From Hyphomicrobiales bacterium 4NK60-0047b (GTDB lineage Bacteria > Pseudomonadota > Alphaproteobacteria > Rhizobiales > HXMU1428-3), in contig BAABWY010000001.1 of assembly GCA_040367435.1 (NCBI GenBank), forward strand, positions 434,001 to 498,000: DNA of 64,000 nucleotides, given 5' to 3'. Under the pieces are notes generated by a model. It searched no databases. It saw only the letters and a program-made list of their open reading frames with translations, and had not been told where the DNA came from. Of the stretch, positions 17,432-26,097 are shown one piece after another (the stretch's first letter is position 1; each line of letters begins with the position of its first letter). Both the position numbers and the translations under genes were made by a program.

Positions 17432-17707
17432 TTAAGCCGTAATAAACTTATCTACGTGAATATCATCCTCACGCTCACGCATCTGGTACGTGTCATAACA
17501 CGTTTGAATTTTCAGAAGCGTATCCATTTTCAGACCAAAGGCTTTTTCAATCCTCAAAGCCATTTCAGGAGAGAGCCAAGCTTTTTCATTCAGCAAGCTT
17601 GAAAGAGCCGGACGTCCCACCCCTAAAATCTTTGCGGCTTGCGTTACAGTCATATCATCAGGCAACACAGAGCGCTTAATAAAACCACCTGCATGAGGAG
17701 GCTTCAT
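17432..17707 (-). CDS. HigA-family XRE antitoxin/regulator
   Basis: 91 residues from ATG 17707 (MKPPHAGGFIKRSVLP). The helix-turn-helix is MTVTQAAKILGVGRPALSSL, followed by LSPEMALRIEKAFGLKMDTL, the classical HigA pattern. The upstream gene on the same strand ends 1 base before it. That partner is not a recognisable HigB toxin, so this may be a stand-alone regulator or half of an unusual toxin-antitoxin pair. Confidence 0.82.
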   Translation of the reverse strand: MKPPHAGGFIKRSVLPDDMTVTQAAKILGVGRPALSSLLNEKAWLSPEMALRIEKAFGLKMDTLLKIQTCYDTYQMREREDDIHVDKFITA

Positions 17708-17708
17708 T

Positions 17709-17906
17709 TTATTCCGCCTCTTCAACAATTATTTTTCCATTTCCATCTTTATAAACTTGCTCTTTGAACTCGATCCGCACTGAATTTTCACCGCTTTGTT
17801 TGAGTCTTTCAAAGGTTAAGCCTCCAGCTTCCAAGATGCTATCATCATCAAATATTTCAAGTTCTCTTTTCAGTTCACCTACAGTTATACCTAAATCAGC
17901 AGTCAT
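17709..17906 (-). CDS. Small acidic protein paired with the HigA-like gene
   Basis: 65 residues from ATG 17906, chosen because GGAGGA stands 8 bases upstream. It contains LEIFDDDSILEAGGLTFERL and RIEFKEQVYKDGNGKIIVEE, predicted as a small alpha/beta protein. I do not recognise a HigB/RelE fold. It is co-directional with and 1 base from higA, so co-expression is likely. Confidence 0.6.
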   Translation of the reverse strand: MTADLGITVGELKRELEIFDDDSILEAGGLTFERLKQSGENSVRIEFKEQVYKDGNGKIIVEEAE

Positions 17907-17964
17907 TAAAATCTCCTCCAATTTGTAGAAAAATATAAAACTAGTAAGTCATTCATATCGCAAA

Positions 17965-20900
17965 TCAAGATTTATCCTTTGCAATCGCTTTCCTTATTTT
18001 AACATTAGCTTTTCTCACAAATCTTGATTGCTTCAACTTCTGGACAAGCCATCTTTCTTGAAAGAACGGATGCGGCTTTTTCACTTCTCTAAGAGACTTA
18101 GGAAAATCCGGATCGGGATCATACTTCTCTTCAAAGCGGCCTTTCTTGTTTTTTAGCCAACTTATGGGACGGCTATTATAGTAAGGCACTTTCTCAATGA
18201 GCATGGCAGGCTTTCCGGCCTCGATGATATATTGCCGTTGCTCTGAGGTGGCGAGATCAAGCTCGACATCATTGGGCGCTCTTAAAGGCAGATTGTCATT
18301 GGATTTGGCAATATCTGCTAGGCCGTTTAGAGGTCGAGAGCCGAGACGATCAGAAATATACTCTTTTGTTTTAGGGTCACTTACAGCAAAAACCTGAATA
18401 GCGCGAGAATTTGCGATGAAGGAATTAAAACCTCCACCATAAAGCTCTTGTAGCTTTCCAAGTTCCTGTACAAACGGCCAGAGTGTAAGATTATAAGACG
18501 CCATAGTCGCGAAAGCGCCAGATATTTCTTTCATTTTTCCAAGGGCTAAAAACTCATCCATAATCATGAGAACAGGAATTTTTGAGCGCCCACCGTCTTC
18601 CATCGCATCAATCACCAGATTGATAAAGAGACGCAGCAGACGGCTTTGTCTCTCAAGCTGAAGTGGTGGAATAACAAGATAGATGGTAGTGGGACGTTTC
18701 TTTATATCGCTGATTTCAAATGTTGGGTTTGATGTGATCTCACGCATGATAGGACTTGAGAGCCATTCTGTATGCTTGTCTGCATTAGACATGAGTCCTA
18801 AAATTTCATTGGTTTGGGACCCCCGGATGTAGCGCATCGCGGCATCTTTAGCAAAGCCGCCCCCGCCTTTTTTATTTTCAGACATTTGTGACCACATCTT
18901 ATCCTGATGTGGCGGAAGCTGAGATATGAGATCACGGATTTCAGAAAGCTTTGGTGGTTCTTTTTTGCTTTCCTCTTTTTCTTTGTTCTCTTCGTCTTTC
19001 TTATCTTGTTTTTCTTGCGAGATGATCTGGGCGATAAGACCGGAAATGATGGTACGCGCCCCATCATCCCAATGCGGGTCTTTGGTGTTAGCATCCGGTA
19101 TAACAAGCGCGTCAGATATTGAAGAAATACGCTCACGAACCAACTTGTCACCGTCTTTTATGGTTGCAAGTGGATCAAAACGCGCACTGTCTTCTTTGAC
19201 AATGCCGAAGGGATCAATGATGTGAACGTCTTGTCCCATTGCCCGGCGGGCATTAGCAGTGACATGTGCGTTGGTACCTTTGGGATCAATCACAACGGCT
19301 GAACCTTCCCAAAGCAAAAGATTGGGAATGATGGCTGTGGTGCCCTTGCCGCCGCGTGACCCGGCAACAGTGAGCATATGTGCTTCCCCATCAAGGCCGA
19401 TGTTATCAAATGGATTAAAGAGCGAGCGCCCCATATAAAGCGTGTTTGCTTTATAAGGCTTGCCCCATTCTTCAAGCATGGAGGCAAATCGTGCCGAGCC
19501 GCCAAACCCGTAACGCCCTTCATCAAGAAAACGCATGACCTTGCGATAGAGAAATGAAAATGCCGTTTGCCGCTTAAGCAAGGTCATCACCCACCCAGCA
19601 AAGACTAACGGCAAGAACCACCAGAAATGACGGTTGAATGTAGGCTGTAGGCGATCCATATAATCACCGCCCGTGATGTTAACCGGGCTTTGATCCACAC
19701 GAAGAGGAAACTCGTCTTCGTCAATAAGGGGAAAATCCGCCTCAATGATTTCAGGAAAATCACTTCTATTTATTGGCGGAAACTTTGAAAGATCAACCCC
19801 CGGAAACTTGCTCATTTCCACTGGTGGAAAAAGCGCGAGATCGACTTTAGGAAACTGTGTTTCATCGACGGGTGGCAAATCCGGTTTGTCCGAAAGAGGA
19901 AATTTAGATTTATCGATAACAGGATAATCAGACTCTTTGATTTCTGGGAAGTTTGATAAATCAACCTCTGGAAAATCGGAGAGTTGAGGTTTTCTGTATT
20001 TGGCTTTTATTTGTTGGTGTAGCGTTTCATATTCAGCTTCAATCTCAGTAATTATATTTTGCAAACTAGGTAGCTTGGCTTCATCTTGTTCCGTTAGAAT
20101 AATACTATTAAAGAAGCTTGATAATTGAAAAGAGACATTTCGGTTAGGTTTTTCAAATCTTGACCTGCGTTGCTTAATGGAGCCTCTGACAACAACTTCT
20201 TGAATGACTGTGCATATAAAGGCTTCTTCATTATCGAAATGAGTGCACCTTTCTGAACGCCATTTTTGAAAACTATCGTAATTAAAAACTTCACCTAACA
20301 ACTTTTGTTGTAGACGATAGCCAAAAGTAAAATCATTTCTGCGGGCAATTCTTGAAGCAATACCAGAAATCTCTGCCGTCAGCTTTCTATTGCTCTTGTG
20401 ATTTTTAATATGTTTTTTTGCAAAAGTAAGAGCACCTTCCGCGCGCTTTAATTTGCGTTTTTCTGGTTTTAATAATCGCTCTTTCTCTTGTCGGATGACT
20501 TCCCATTCATCCTGAACTTTATCTTCATATTCCTCTCTAGCAATCTGAAAAGCTTTTTGTCTTTTAGCTTCCTCTATTTGTATTAAAGACAAGCGCTTCT
20601 TCTTAGCTGTTTCAATTGTTTTTTCTCGTTTTTTAAGAGCGGCCTTATAAAGTCGTTTGTCTTGATCGATTTGATTTTGTTTTTGTCGCCTTTGCTCTTT
20701 GGCTTGATTGATTTTGTCTTGCCGTGCTCGCTCAGCCTTTGAAATTTTCTTCTCACGTGCCCAGTTGGCCTTATTGATATTATCTTGTCTTTCATTCTCC
20801 GCTTTTTGAATTTTACGCTGCCTGTTATCTTTGGCCGTTTTGATGGAAGTTAACCGCTTTAAACGCGCTTGCCTGATCCGATGCAAACGCTCTGCTTTGG

Positions 20901-21321
20901 CATTTTGAATTTCAGTGAGCTGCGCACGTTTGGCAGCAGCCTGTCTTGCCTTTTGAATACGCTCATATTGAGTTCGGTATTCTTCTGTTTCGACAGAAAA
21001 AGGCGTGAGATTTAAAAGAAGAATAGAAATGATTAGAATAGGCAGGGACGTAAAGAGTATAAAGGTAAGCCATTGCAAACGGCGATAAAGCTTTGTTGTG
21101 TGATAACGTCCGACACCACCGCCAAAAGCAAAGCTGAGAAAGCTTATAATCTGAGAGACGACAAACCACCACAACACGAACAGGATCAGAAACCCTAAAA
21201 TACTTGCTGCAAGCCCATCCCCAATAATTGCGCCGATATTGCCAATAATGGGGATTTGCGTACTTCCACCAGCCAAGAAAAGCACGATGCCAAATTTTAT
21301 AAAATTACCAAATGAAAACAC
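17965..21321 (-). CDS. traG: VirD4/TraG-type coupling protein with long coiled-coil and octapeptide-repeat N-terminus
   Basis: 1118 residues; usual VirD4/TraG proteins are ~550-700. Membrane segments lie at ~35-65 and ~82-104. A Lys/Arg-rich coiled-coil region (about 115-300) contains six tandem 11-residue units (145-210). An acidic octapeptide-repeat stretch (447-540, consensus xSxFPxVD) follows, then another membrane segment (~566-583). The ATPase domain has the Walker A-like AGSRGGKGTTAI (653-664), DPKGTNAHVT and the Walker B-type LMIMDEFLALGK, all diagnostic for type IV coupling proteins. It would recruit the relaxase-DNA complex to a T4SS. The N-terminal extension is not part of the normal family. 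Confidence 0.9.
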   Translation of the reverse strand: MFSFGNFIKFGIVLFLAGGSTQIPIIGNIGAIIGDGLAASILGFLILFVLWWFVVSQIISFLSFAFGGGVGRYHTTKLYRRLQWLTFILFTSLPILIISILLLNLTPFSVETEEYRTQYERIQKARQAAAKRAQLTEIQNAKAERLHRIRQARLKRLTSIKTAKDNRQRKIQKAENERQDNINKANWAREKKISKAERARQDKINQAKEQRRQKQNQIDQDKRLYKAALKKREKTIETAKKKRLSLIQIEEAKRQKAFQIAREEYEDKVQDEWEVIRQEKERLLKPEKRKLKRAEGALTFAKKHIKNHKSNRKLTAEISGIASRIARRNDFTFGYRLQQKLLGEVFNYDSFQKWRSERCTHFDNEEAFICTVIQEVVVRGSIKQRRSRFEKPNRNVSFQLSSFFNSIILTEQDEAKLPSLQNIITEIEAEYETLHQQIKAKYRKPQLSDFPEVDLSNFPEIKESDYPVIDKSKFPLSDKPDLPPVDETQFPKVDLALFPPVEMSKFPGVDLSKFPPINRSDFPEIIEADFPLIDEDEFPLRVDQSPVNITGGDYMDRLQPTFNRHFWWFLPLVFAGWVMTLLKRQTAFSFLYRKVMRFLDEGRYGFGGSARFASMLEEWGKPYKANTLYMGRSLFNPFDNIGLDGEAHMLTVAGSRGGKGTTAIIPNLLLWEGSAVVIDPKGTNAHVTANARRAMGQDVHIIDPFGIVKEDSARFDPLATIKDGDKLVRERISSISDALVIPDANTKDPHWDDGARTIISGLIAQIISQEKQDKKDEENKEKEESKKEPPKLSEIRDLISQLPPHQDKMWSQMSENKKGGGGFAKDAAMRYIRGSQTNEILGLMSNADKHTEWLSSPIMREITSNPTFEISDIKKRPTTIYLVIPPLQLERQSRLLRLFINLVIDAMEDGGRSKIPVLMIMDEFLALGKMKEISGAFATMASYNLTLWPFVQELGKLQELYGGGFNSFIANSRAIQVFAVSDPKTKEYISDRLGSRPLNGLADIAKSNDNLPLRAPNDVELDLATSEQRQYIIEAGKPAMLIEKVPYYNSRPISWLKNKKGRFEEKYDPDPDFPKSLREVKKPHPFFQERWLVQKLKQSRFVRKANVKIRKAIAKDKS
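19702..19983 (-). repeat. Octapeptide repeats inside the coupling protein
   Basis: Codons 447-540 encode about 11.75 consecutive 8-residue units such as LSDFPEVD, LSNFPEIK, KSKFPLSD, ETQFPKVD, MSKFPGVD and LSKFPPIN. F/Y/L-P at positions 4-5 and an acidic or polar last position are conserved. The units differ at the DNA level, so this is an old, selected repeat and not a recent slippage. Confidence 0.9.
20692..20889 (-). repeat. Hendecad (11-residue) coiled-coil repeats inside the coupling protein
   Basis: Codons 145-210 encode six tandem 11-mers: RLHRIRQARLK, RLTSIKTAKDN, RQRKIQKAENE, RQDNINKANWA, REKKISKAERA and RQDKINQAKEQ. R at position 1, I at 5 and A at 8 recur. An 11-residue period predicts a straight or right-handed coiled coil. 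Confidence 0.85.
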
Positions 21322-21346
21322 TTAAGCTCTACTCCCCCTCAAAACT

Positions 21347-21793
21347 TTAGCGATCACGGTCACGGTTTTGTTGTTCTCGGTTTTTTCGCAGTATGTCTTC
21401 TACGGAGTCTTCTTTGAGGTCTTCATAGTCTTCCTTGCTCATCATCGTGTGATTTTTGGCTGTTTGCTCATCGACTTCTTTATCCCCGGTTTCAACAGCA
21501 AAGACTTCATTTTCAATCTTGATAGGAGGCTCTGCGGATTGATCCTTTTCAGGTTTTATAGTCTGGGTTTCAGACGGTTCCAGCGGTTGATAATCAGAAC
21601 TGTTATTAGATGGTGTGAAAGATGTGGGGTGTGGTTCGGGGTAGGACATACCAACCGTACCGCGCGGCGCAAAATTTTTTCGAGCGACATCATCGGGTTT
21701 TAGCTCCAGCGCATCATTATCCTGTAATTTCTTTTGATTTGTTTCAGGCTCTTGATCGGGCTGTTTATTCTCGGGAAATTCTTCTTCGGACAT
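21347..21793 (-). CDS. Acidic, probably disordered protein upstream of the coupling protein
   Basis: 148 residues, very rich in Glu, Asp, Pro, Gln and Asn, with few hydrophobics. One short ordered-looking stretch is DDVARKNFAPRGTVGMSYPE; the C-terminus is charged (LRKNREQQNRDRDR). It ends 25 bases before the coupling-protein gene on the same strand, so it may be a partner of its basic coiled coil. No family recognised. Confidence 0.6.
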   Translation of the reverse strand: MSEEEFPENKQPDQEPETNQKKLQDNDALELKPDDVARKNFAPRGTVGMSYPEPHPTSFTPSNNSSDYQPLEPSETQTIKPEKDQSAEPPIKIENEVFAVETGDKEVDEQTAKNHTMMSKEDYEDLKEDSVEDILRKNREQQNRDRDR

Positions 21794-21865
21794 AAGAAAT
21801 CCTTGCTATGCATTTGAATTATTTTTACATAACACGGATTATTCAAGTATTGAACATTGAAAATG

Positions 21866-22171
21866 CTAACAATTATTTGATTTATCTAACCAACTTGGTT
21901 TGGGGTACCCTTCTCGCTCTCTTTCTTGGAAAGCCTGATAAACCGCATGTTCAAGCGCAAGGTTCAATGACATGTGCGGATTTCTTTTGTCGCAAGCGAT
22001 AATAAACTCTTCGATTTTTGCGCCTCTGGATTTGAGCCAATCCAGATAATCCCACTGGATTTGTTTCATGACCACAATCTCCTGAGCGCCAAGCGCATTC
22101 GTCACATAGCGACCGATAAATTCATCAGGGCTAGTCTCAGATAAATGGGGAACTTTTCGAATGAAACTCAT
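21866..22171 (-). CDS. Hypothetical protein near ardA
   Basis: 101 residues, soluble, mixed helix. Blocks such as DEFIGRYVTNALGAQEIVVM and QIQWDYLDWLKSRGAKIEEF look like a compact helical domain. It lies between ardA and the acidic protein on the same strand and may be part of the element's establishment (leading) region. No family recognised. Confidence 0.6.
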   Translation of the reverse strand: MSFIRKVPHLSETSPDEFIGRYVTNALGAQEIVVMKQIQWDYLDWLKSRGAKIEEFIIACDKRNPHMSLNLALEHAVYQAFQEREREGYPKPSWLDKSNNC

Positions 22172-22223
22172 GAACTGATTTTACCATATCTTGGATTCTA
22201 GACACAAATTTAGATAACTCATC

Positions 22224-22742
22224 TTAATGCCTCCAAAATACGTGGACTTCGTTATGACTTGTTTCGATGGCCAGAACGTCATTGATTTCTAAATCCCGCG
22301 CCATGGCTTCATAGTTGATATAATAGGCCAAGTTCTCAGGGATTTGTGTGGTTTCTTCTGTAAGCTCTTGGGCAAAATCGGCAAGAGACGAATACTCACC
22401 ATGGTAATGGTTCTCGATGGTTTCCTTTACATGATCTAAATCATTAAAATGCGCCATGAGTTCACCACCCAGCGCCCCATGTTCTGAGATAAAAGCGGCA
22501 AACTCTGCAACCTCTTCAATGCCTGAATATTCAGAGATGGAAATACCTTCAAACCCTTCATAGTCATGAATGGCAAACTCCTCTGCCTCTTCAATTGGTG
22601 ACGCTTTCAACATAGCTTGAATGTCTTTGTGGATTTCATCAGGGGATTGGGTGGCATCCATCCACTCTCCGTGTAAGTGCCCACTATTGTAAGCGGCTAA
22701 ACACGCCACATAAATTCTGATGTCTGATATTTGTTTTTTCAT
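22224..22742 (-). CDS. ardA: ArdA-family antirestriction protein
   Basis: 172 residues, strongly acidic, with the ArdA features: RIYVACLAAYNSGHLHGEWM near the N-terminus, EEFAIHDYEGF in the middle, and LAYYINYEAMARDLEINDVL near the end. ArdA mimics B-form DNA and blocks type I restriction enzymes when an element enters a new host. On conjugative elements it is expressed early from the leading region. A GC-rich hairpin-containing stretch lies directly upstream (22743-23020). It would not protect against the type II EcoRII-like enzyme encoded next door. Confidence 0.93.
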   Translation of the reverse strand: MKKQISDIRIYVACLAAYNSGHLHGEWMDATQSPDEIHKDIQAMLKASPIEEAEEFAIHDYEGFEGISISEYSGIEEVAEFAAFISEHGALGGELMAHFNDLDHVKETIENHYHGEYSSLADFAQELTEETTQIPENLAYYINYEAMARDLEINDVLAIETSHNEVHVFWRH

Positions 22743-23020
22743 TTCCTGTCCTTTTCGTTGGTTAAGGGTTGCTCATGCAACCCTGCCTCGTGGCGGAACA
22801 GTGGGTGTGCAAACGGAATGAAAAATCGGCGGCGGGCGCAGCGGAGCGAGCCTCGGGAGACCGTCTATTTTTTATGAAGAGCGCCGAGGGCAATGCCCTA
22901 AGGACGTATCAGGGATGGATGCCGAATGGCAGAAACCCGCACACTTGGCGGGGTTCTGTTCACGACAGCCCGACCCGAACGTATGTGAGGAGGATGCCCA
23001 ATACCGAAAAAAATTACTAT
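22743..23020. other. GC-rich, hairpin-containing gene-free region upstream of ardA
   Basis: It contains GGGTTGC-TCAT-GCAACCC (22766-22783) and an AACCCGC/GCGGGGTT hairpin (about 22936-22957), and is richer in G+C than its neighbours. Frames open through it look random. It could hold the ardA promoter or a single-strand promoter of the kind known from plasmid leading regions; this is inference. Confidence 0.45.
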
Positions 23021-24244
23021 TTAACAGGAGGTTTGTTTACTTACAACCAACTCAACAAAGTCATTCATTGTCCAAATCCATGACCGTTGCTCCCCTGTGT
23101 AACTATCTCGAATATGTCCTGGTACTATTAACTGTACGTTTGATACTTTCATCATATCGGTCTGAGGTTTTGAAATAGCTGGTTCAAGAGTAACCAGGTG
23201 TTTTTCGGGTATGCGCTCTGCTTCCGGCAGTATTTGTGGCCATCTGTCCTTACAACTTGATTTGACAGCAAGCATAGTTAACAGCTCTATACTGTAAGAT
23301 TGATCTTCGTATTCTTTTTGTCCTGGAAAAAGAAAGTCAGGCTTTTTTCCTTTTTCAGTTTTTACCTGAGCTTCATATTTTATTTCAAAAGCATTGAACA
23401 CTGCTTTCAGGTGATTCTCGAACGAATGTCCCATTCGGGATTTCCGTCTGTTCTGGACACTAAGGGAATATTTTATAAATGCGTCAACATCTACTTCATC
23501 ACCTTCGATAAACCCCTTCGTAACCCGCTCAGCAACAATCTTTTTTTCCAAACGCCTAAACATTGCTTCTTCATGATTCAACCATGCAAGTAAAGCCCCG
23601 TCGGGATCATCTCTTGCCTCAACTTCGGGAAGAGTTAGGCGCGCCAAATCAGAAAACTCCATGGTCTTTGGAAATGTTGTACCAAAACGCTCAATTATAC
23701 TGTCCAGTGAATTTGCATTAGGGTCTTCAAATTCAATACCTATTTCATCCAGAATAAATCTCGATATAAAATCAAGTTTACTGTCTGTTTCCTGTTCAAA
23801 TTCCTGAACAGCAAATCTTAAACCAGGCTGCTCTTCAATTCCGAACAACCAGAGAAGTTGATTTTGAATTGTACTGCCGGAAGGAACCACAATGAAAACA
23901 ATGGTTTTATCAGGCCTTATGGCAAGAAAAAGTGTATCTCCTGCTGACATGATTTGGGTTACAGAATTTGCAGCATAATAAAAACGGAATTCAGCAGATC
24001 GTAATGGCTGCTTCTCACGGGTATCATAATGAGTTGCCCAACCTGGCTCGGTAATAGTTTCCTGCTCATCACCGAGCCAAATATAGGTAACATCAAACGT
24101 TGTTTTTTCTGTTCCCAGAAATTTCCGCATTGGCAGGGTAGTACCTATTTCATGTTGATTGGATTTCTTTGGCTCAGTATCAACTTCGCTAAGGATTTTT
24201 ATTCCCACGCCCTCAAAATATTCAGAAAGATGCCCCTTATTCAT
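23021..24244 (-). CDS. EcoRII-like type II restriction endonuclease
   Basis: 407 residues, matching EcoRII (404). The N-terminal part is the effector/DNA-binding domain. The C-terminal catalytic domain has GHSFENHLKAVFNAF, the PD-(D/E)XK motif KKPDFLFPG (PD at 302-303) and MLAVKSSCKDRWPQIL (K328), all as in EcoRII-C. EcoRII cuts before CCWGG and needs two sites. The start overlaps the vsr stop by 8 bases; dcm is upstream in the same operon, giving a full methylase-repair-nuclease set. Confidence 0.9.
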   Translation of the reverse strand: MNKGHLSEYFEGVGIKILSEVDTEPKKSNQHEIGTTLPMRKFLGTEKTTFDVTYIWLGDEQETITEPGWATHYDTREKQPLRSAEFRFYYAANSVTQIMSAGDTLFLAIRPDKTIVFIVVPSGSTIQNQLLWLFGIEEQPGLRFAVQEFEQETDSKLDFISRFILDEIGIEFEDPNANSLDSIIERFGTTFPKTMEFSDLARLTLPEVEARDDPDGALLAWLNHEEAMFRRLEKKIVAERVTKGFIEGDEVDVDAFIKYSLSVQNRRKSRMGHSFENHLKAVFNAFEIKYEAQVKTEKGKKPDFLFPGQKEYEDQSYSIELLTMLAVKSSCKDRWPQILPEAERIPEKHLVTLEPAISKPQTDMMKVSNVQLIVPGHIRDSYTGEQRSWIWTMNDFVELVVSKQTSC

Positions 24245-24692
24245 AACCCTGAATTTCCAATTCCTTTTTGCTTCCCTTTAGCCATAGTGAACAACTTTCA
24301 AAAACAGTATTCAATGGAATTCTAGTTTTTCCCTTAAGTGCACATTCCCAGACGATACAAATTCTCCAGTCATCAGAAAGAAGGTCGCTGTAGTTTTTCT
24401 TGTCACGATTGGCGTTTCCAAGTATTTTCTCTTTCCAGAACTCTTGTCGTGTTTTTGGCCACTTAAAAAGGTGACAGTTATGTTTATGCCAGAAACAACC
24501 ATTTACAAAAATAACAGCCCTGTACTTCGGAAATACAAGATCAGGTTTTCCAGCCATTCTCTTGTTATGCAATCGATACCGAAAACCCATCTTGTGCAAA
24601 CCACTTCTTAAAATAATTTCCGGTCTGGTATTTTTTGACTTGATGCCGGACATCATCCGACTTCTAGCTTGCTGAGAAACAATATCAGCCAT
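24237..24692 (-). CDS. vsr: Very short patch repair endonuclease
   Basis: 151 residues with RMMSGIKSKNTRPEIILRSG, GKPDLVFPKYRAVIFVNGCF and WHKHNC, the conserved Vsr motifs (catalytic Asp in KPDLVF, zinc-binding His/Cys in CFWHKHNC). Vsr nicks T:G mismatches created by deamination of 5-methylcytosine in Dcm sites. It overlaps dcm and the EcoRII-like gene by 8 bases on each side, so translation is probably coupled. Confidence 0.93.
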   Translation of the reverse strand: MADIVSQQARSRMMSGIKSKNTRPEIILRSGLHKMGFRYRLHNKRMAGKPDLVFPKYRAVIFVNGCFWHKHNCHLFKWPKTRQEFWKEKILGNANRDKKNYSDLLSDDWRICIVWECALKGKTRIPLNTVFESCSLWLKGSKKELEIQGYE

Positions 24693-25935
24693 TCACTTGT
24701 CTCAGTGGTAATTCCTTTTGGAAGGGCTGGTTATTACGTAACAACATAATTTCTTCGATTTCAGGCTTAATTAAATTAGCCACAGAACGAACAACCGGAA
24801 CAACAACAGCATTTCCAAATTGACGGTAAGCCTGGGTGTCTGAAACAGGAATTCTAAATTCTGATTTTCCAGGTTCATCAAATCCCATAAGTCTGGCACA
24901 TTCCCTGGGGGTTAACCTTCTTGGTCGACGTCCCTTCCCCTGGTCAATCAGAATTTCAGACCCATCCTTATAATATCTAGCCGAAAGCGTTCTTCCAACG
25001 TCCTCCTTGCCAAACAAAGAAAAGCCAAATCCATTTCCCGCTTTTTGATGTTTTTTCTTGTAGTTTTGTAAATACGTCCAGAGATTTTCAGTTAGGGTAT
25101 ATTTTGATGGAACGCCCGGTTCCAGAATATCCCCAAGAACAGGAGGTTTTGAATCTGGCACAACAAGGTTATCAAAATTGAAAGAAGATGACTCTCTGAA
25201 AGCTACAATAAAAATTCGTTCTCTTTTTTGTGGCACCCATGGAGCCGAATTGATTACAAGCTTATGAAATTCATAACCAAGTTCTTCCTCAAGTACATGC
25301 CTGATTGTACTAAAGGTACGACCTCCATCATGACGCTCAAGGTTTTTAACATTTTCAAGCAAGATTACAGAAGGTCTATGATATTCTGCAATGCGTGCAA
25401 CATCGTAAAATAGAGTTCCCTGTGTATCACAAAGAAATCCATGAGGTCTTCCAAGAGAGTTCTTTTTGGACACACCGGCTATAGAAAATGGCTGACATGG
25501 AAAGCCAGCGAGTAATACATCATGTTCTGGAATACGATAGGGCTTTTGTGCATAAGGACGTATATCTTCCGCAAATACATGCTGCTCATTTTCAGGAAAG
25601 TTCGCTGCATAAGTTTGCCTGGCAAACCGATCCCATTCCGCAGTAAAAATACATTCACCACCAATATCTTCAAATGGTTTCCGAAGTCCGCCAATACCTG
25701 CGAATAAATCAATGAACTTGAAATTACAATCTACTTTGTCTTCTGATCTCTTTAGCGCAATTTGCCGAATAGCTTCAATCGCAAGAACTGGAGGTGTATT
25801 GGCTGATGGAGATTTGGATTCGTATCGTCTAATGGTTCTGGGAGATTTCCCAATTGCCAAGGCAGCTTGCTCGATAGTTAAGCCAGCTTTCTCTCTCAGA
25901 GTTGCAAAATCAGTATTATTGGATATATCGAACAT
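24685..25935 (-). CDS. dcm: Dcm-type DNA (cytosine-5) methyltransferase with N-terminal HTH
   Basis: 416 residues from ATG 25935. The frame is open to 26163, but that part is structured non-coding sequence and the HTH starts right after M1. The N-terminal XRE-type HTH is FATLREKAGLTIEQAALAIG followed by KSPRTIRRYES. Methylase motif I is DLFAGIGGLR (76-85), the catalytic Cys is in GFPCQPFS (C147), then ENVKNL and the C-terminal motif RQFGNAVVVPV. The pairing with Vsr and an EcoRII-like nuclease predicts CCWGG methylation. The HTH suggests autoregulation at the palindromes just upstream. Confidence 0.92.
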   Translation of the reverse strand: MFDISNNTDFATLREKAGLTIEQAALAIGKSPRTIRRYESKSPSANTPPVLAIEAIRQIALKRSEDKVDCNFKFIDLFAGIGGLRKPFEDIGGECIFTAEWDRFARQTYAANFPENEQHVFAEDIRPYAQKPYRIPEHDVLLAGFPCQPFSIAGVSKKNSLGRPHGFLCDTQGTLFYDVARIAEYHRPSVILLENVKNLERHDGGRTFSTIRHVLEEELGYEFHKLVINSAPWVPQKRERIFIVAFRESSSFNFDNLVVPDSKPPVLGDILEPGVPSKYTLTENLWTYLQNYKKKHQKAGNGFGFSLFGKEDVGRTLSARYYKDGSEILIDQGKGRRPRRLTPRECARLMGFDEPGKSEFRIPVSDTQAYRQFGNAVVVPVVRSVANLIKPEIEEIMLLRNNQPFQKELPLRQVNG

Positions 25936-25938
25936 ATA

Positions 25939-25970
25939 ATTAATCCGGGTTAATTCTGGACATGATGTCC
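25939..25970 (-). promoter_or_regulatory. Two palindromes at the dcm start: candidate autoregulatory operators
   Basis: ATTAATCCGGGTTAAT (25939-25954, nearly perfect) and GGACAT-G-ATGTCC (25958-25970, perfect) lie within 35 bases upstream of the dcm ATG. C5 methylases with N-terminal HTH domains commonly repress their own gene, so these are likely binding sites. Confidence 0.5.
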
Positions 25971-26097
25971 ATTTTTTTCCCAGCGTATCTGATTTTTTAA
26001 AGAATATAAAGAGAACAAATACTATTTTAGGGTGTTTTTTGTAAATAGCAGTGGTGAATCTCTCATTAGACTTAATATTAGCCGGAAGGGATGCAAC

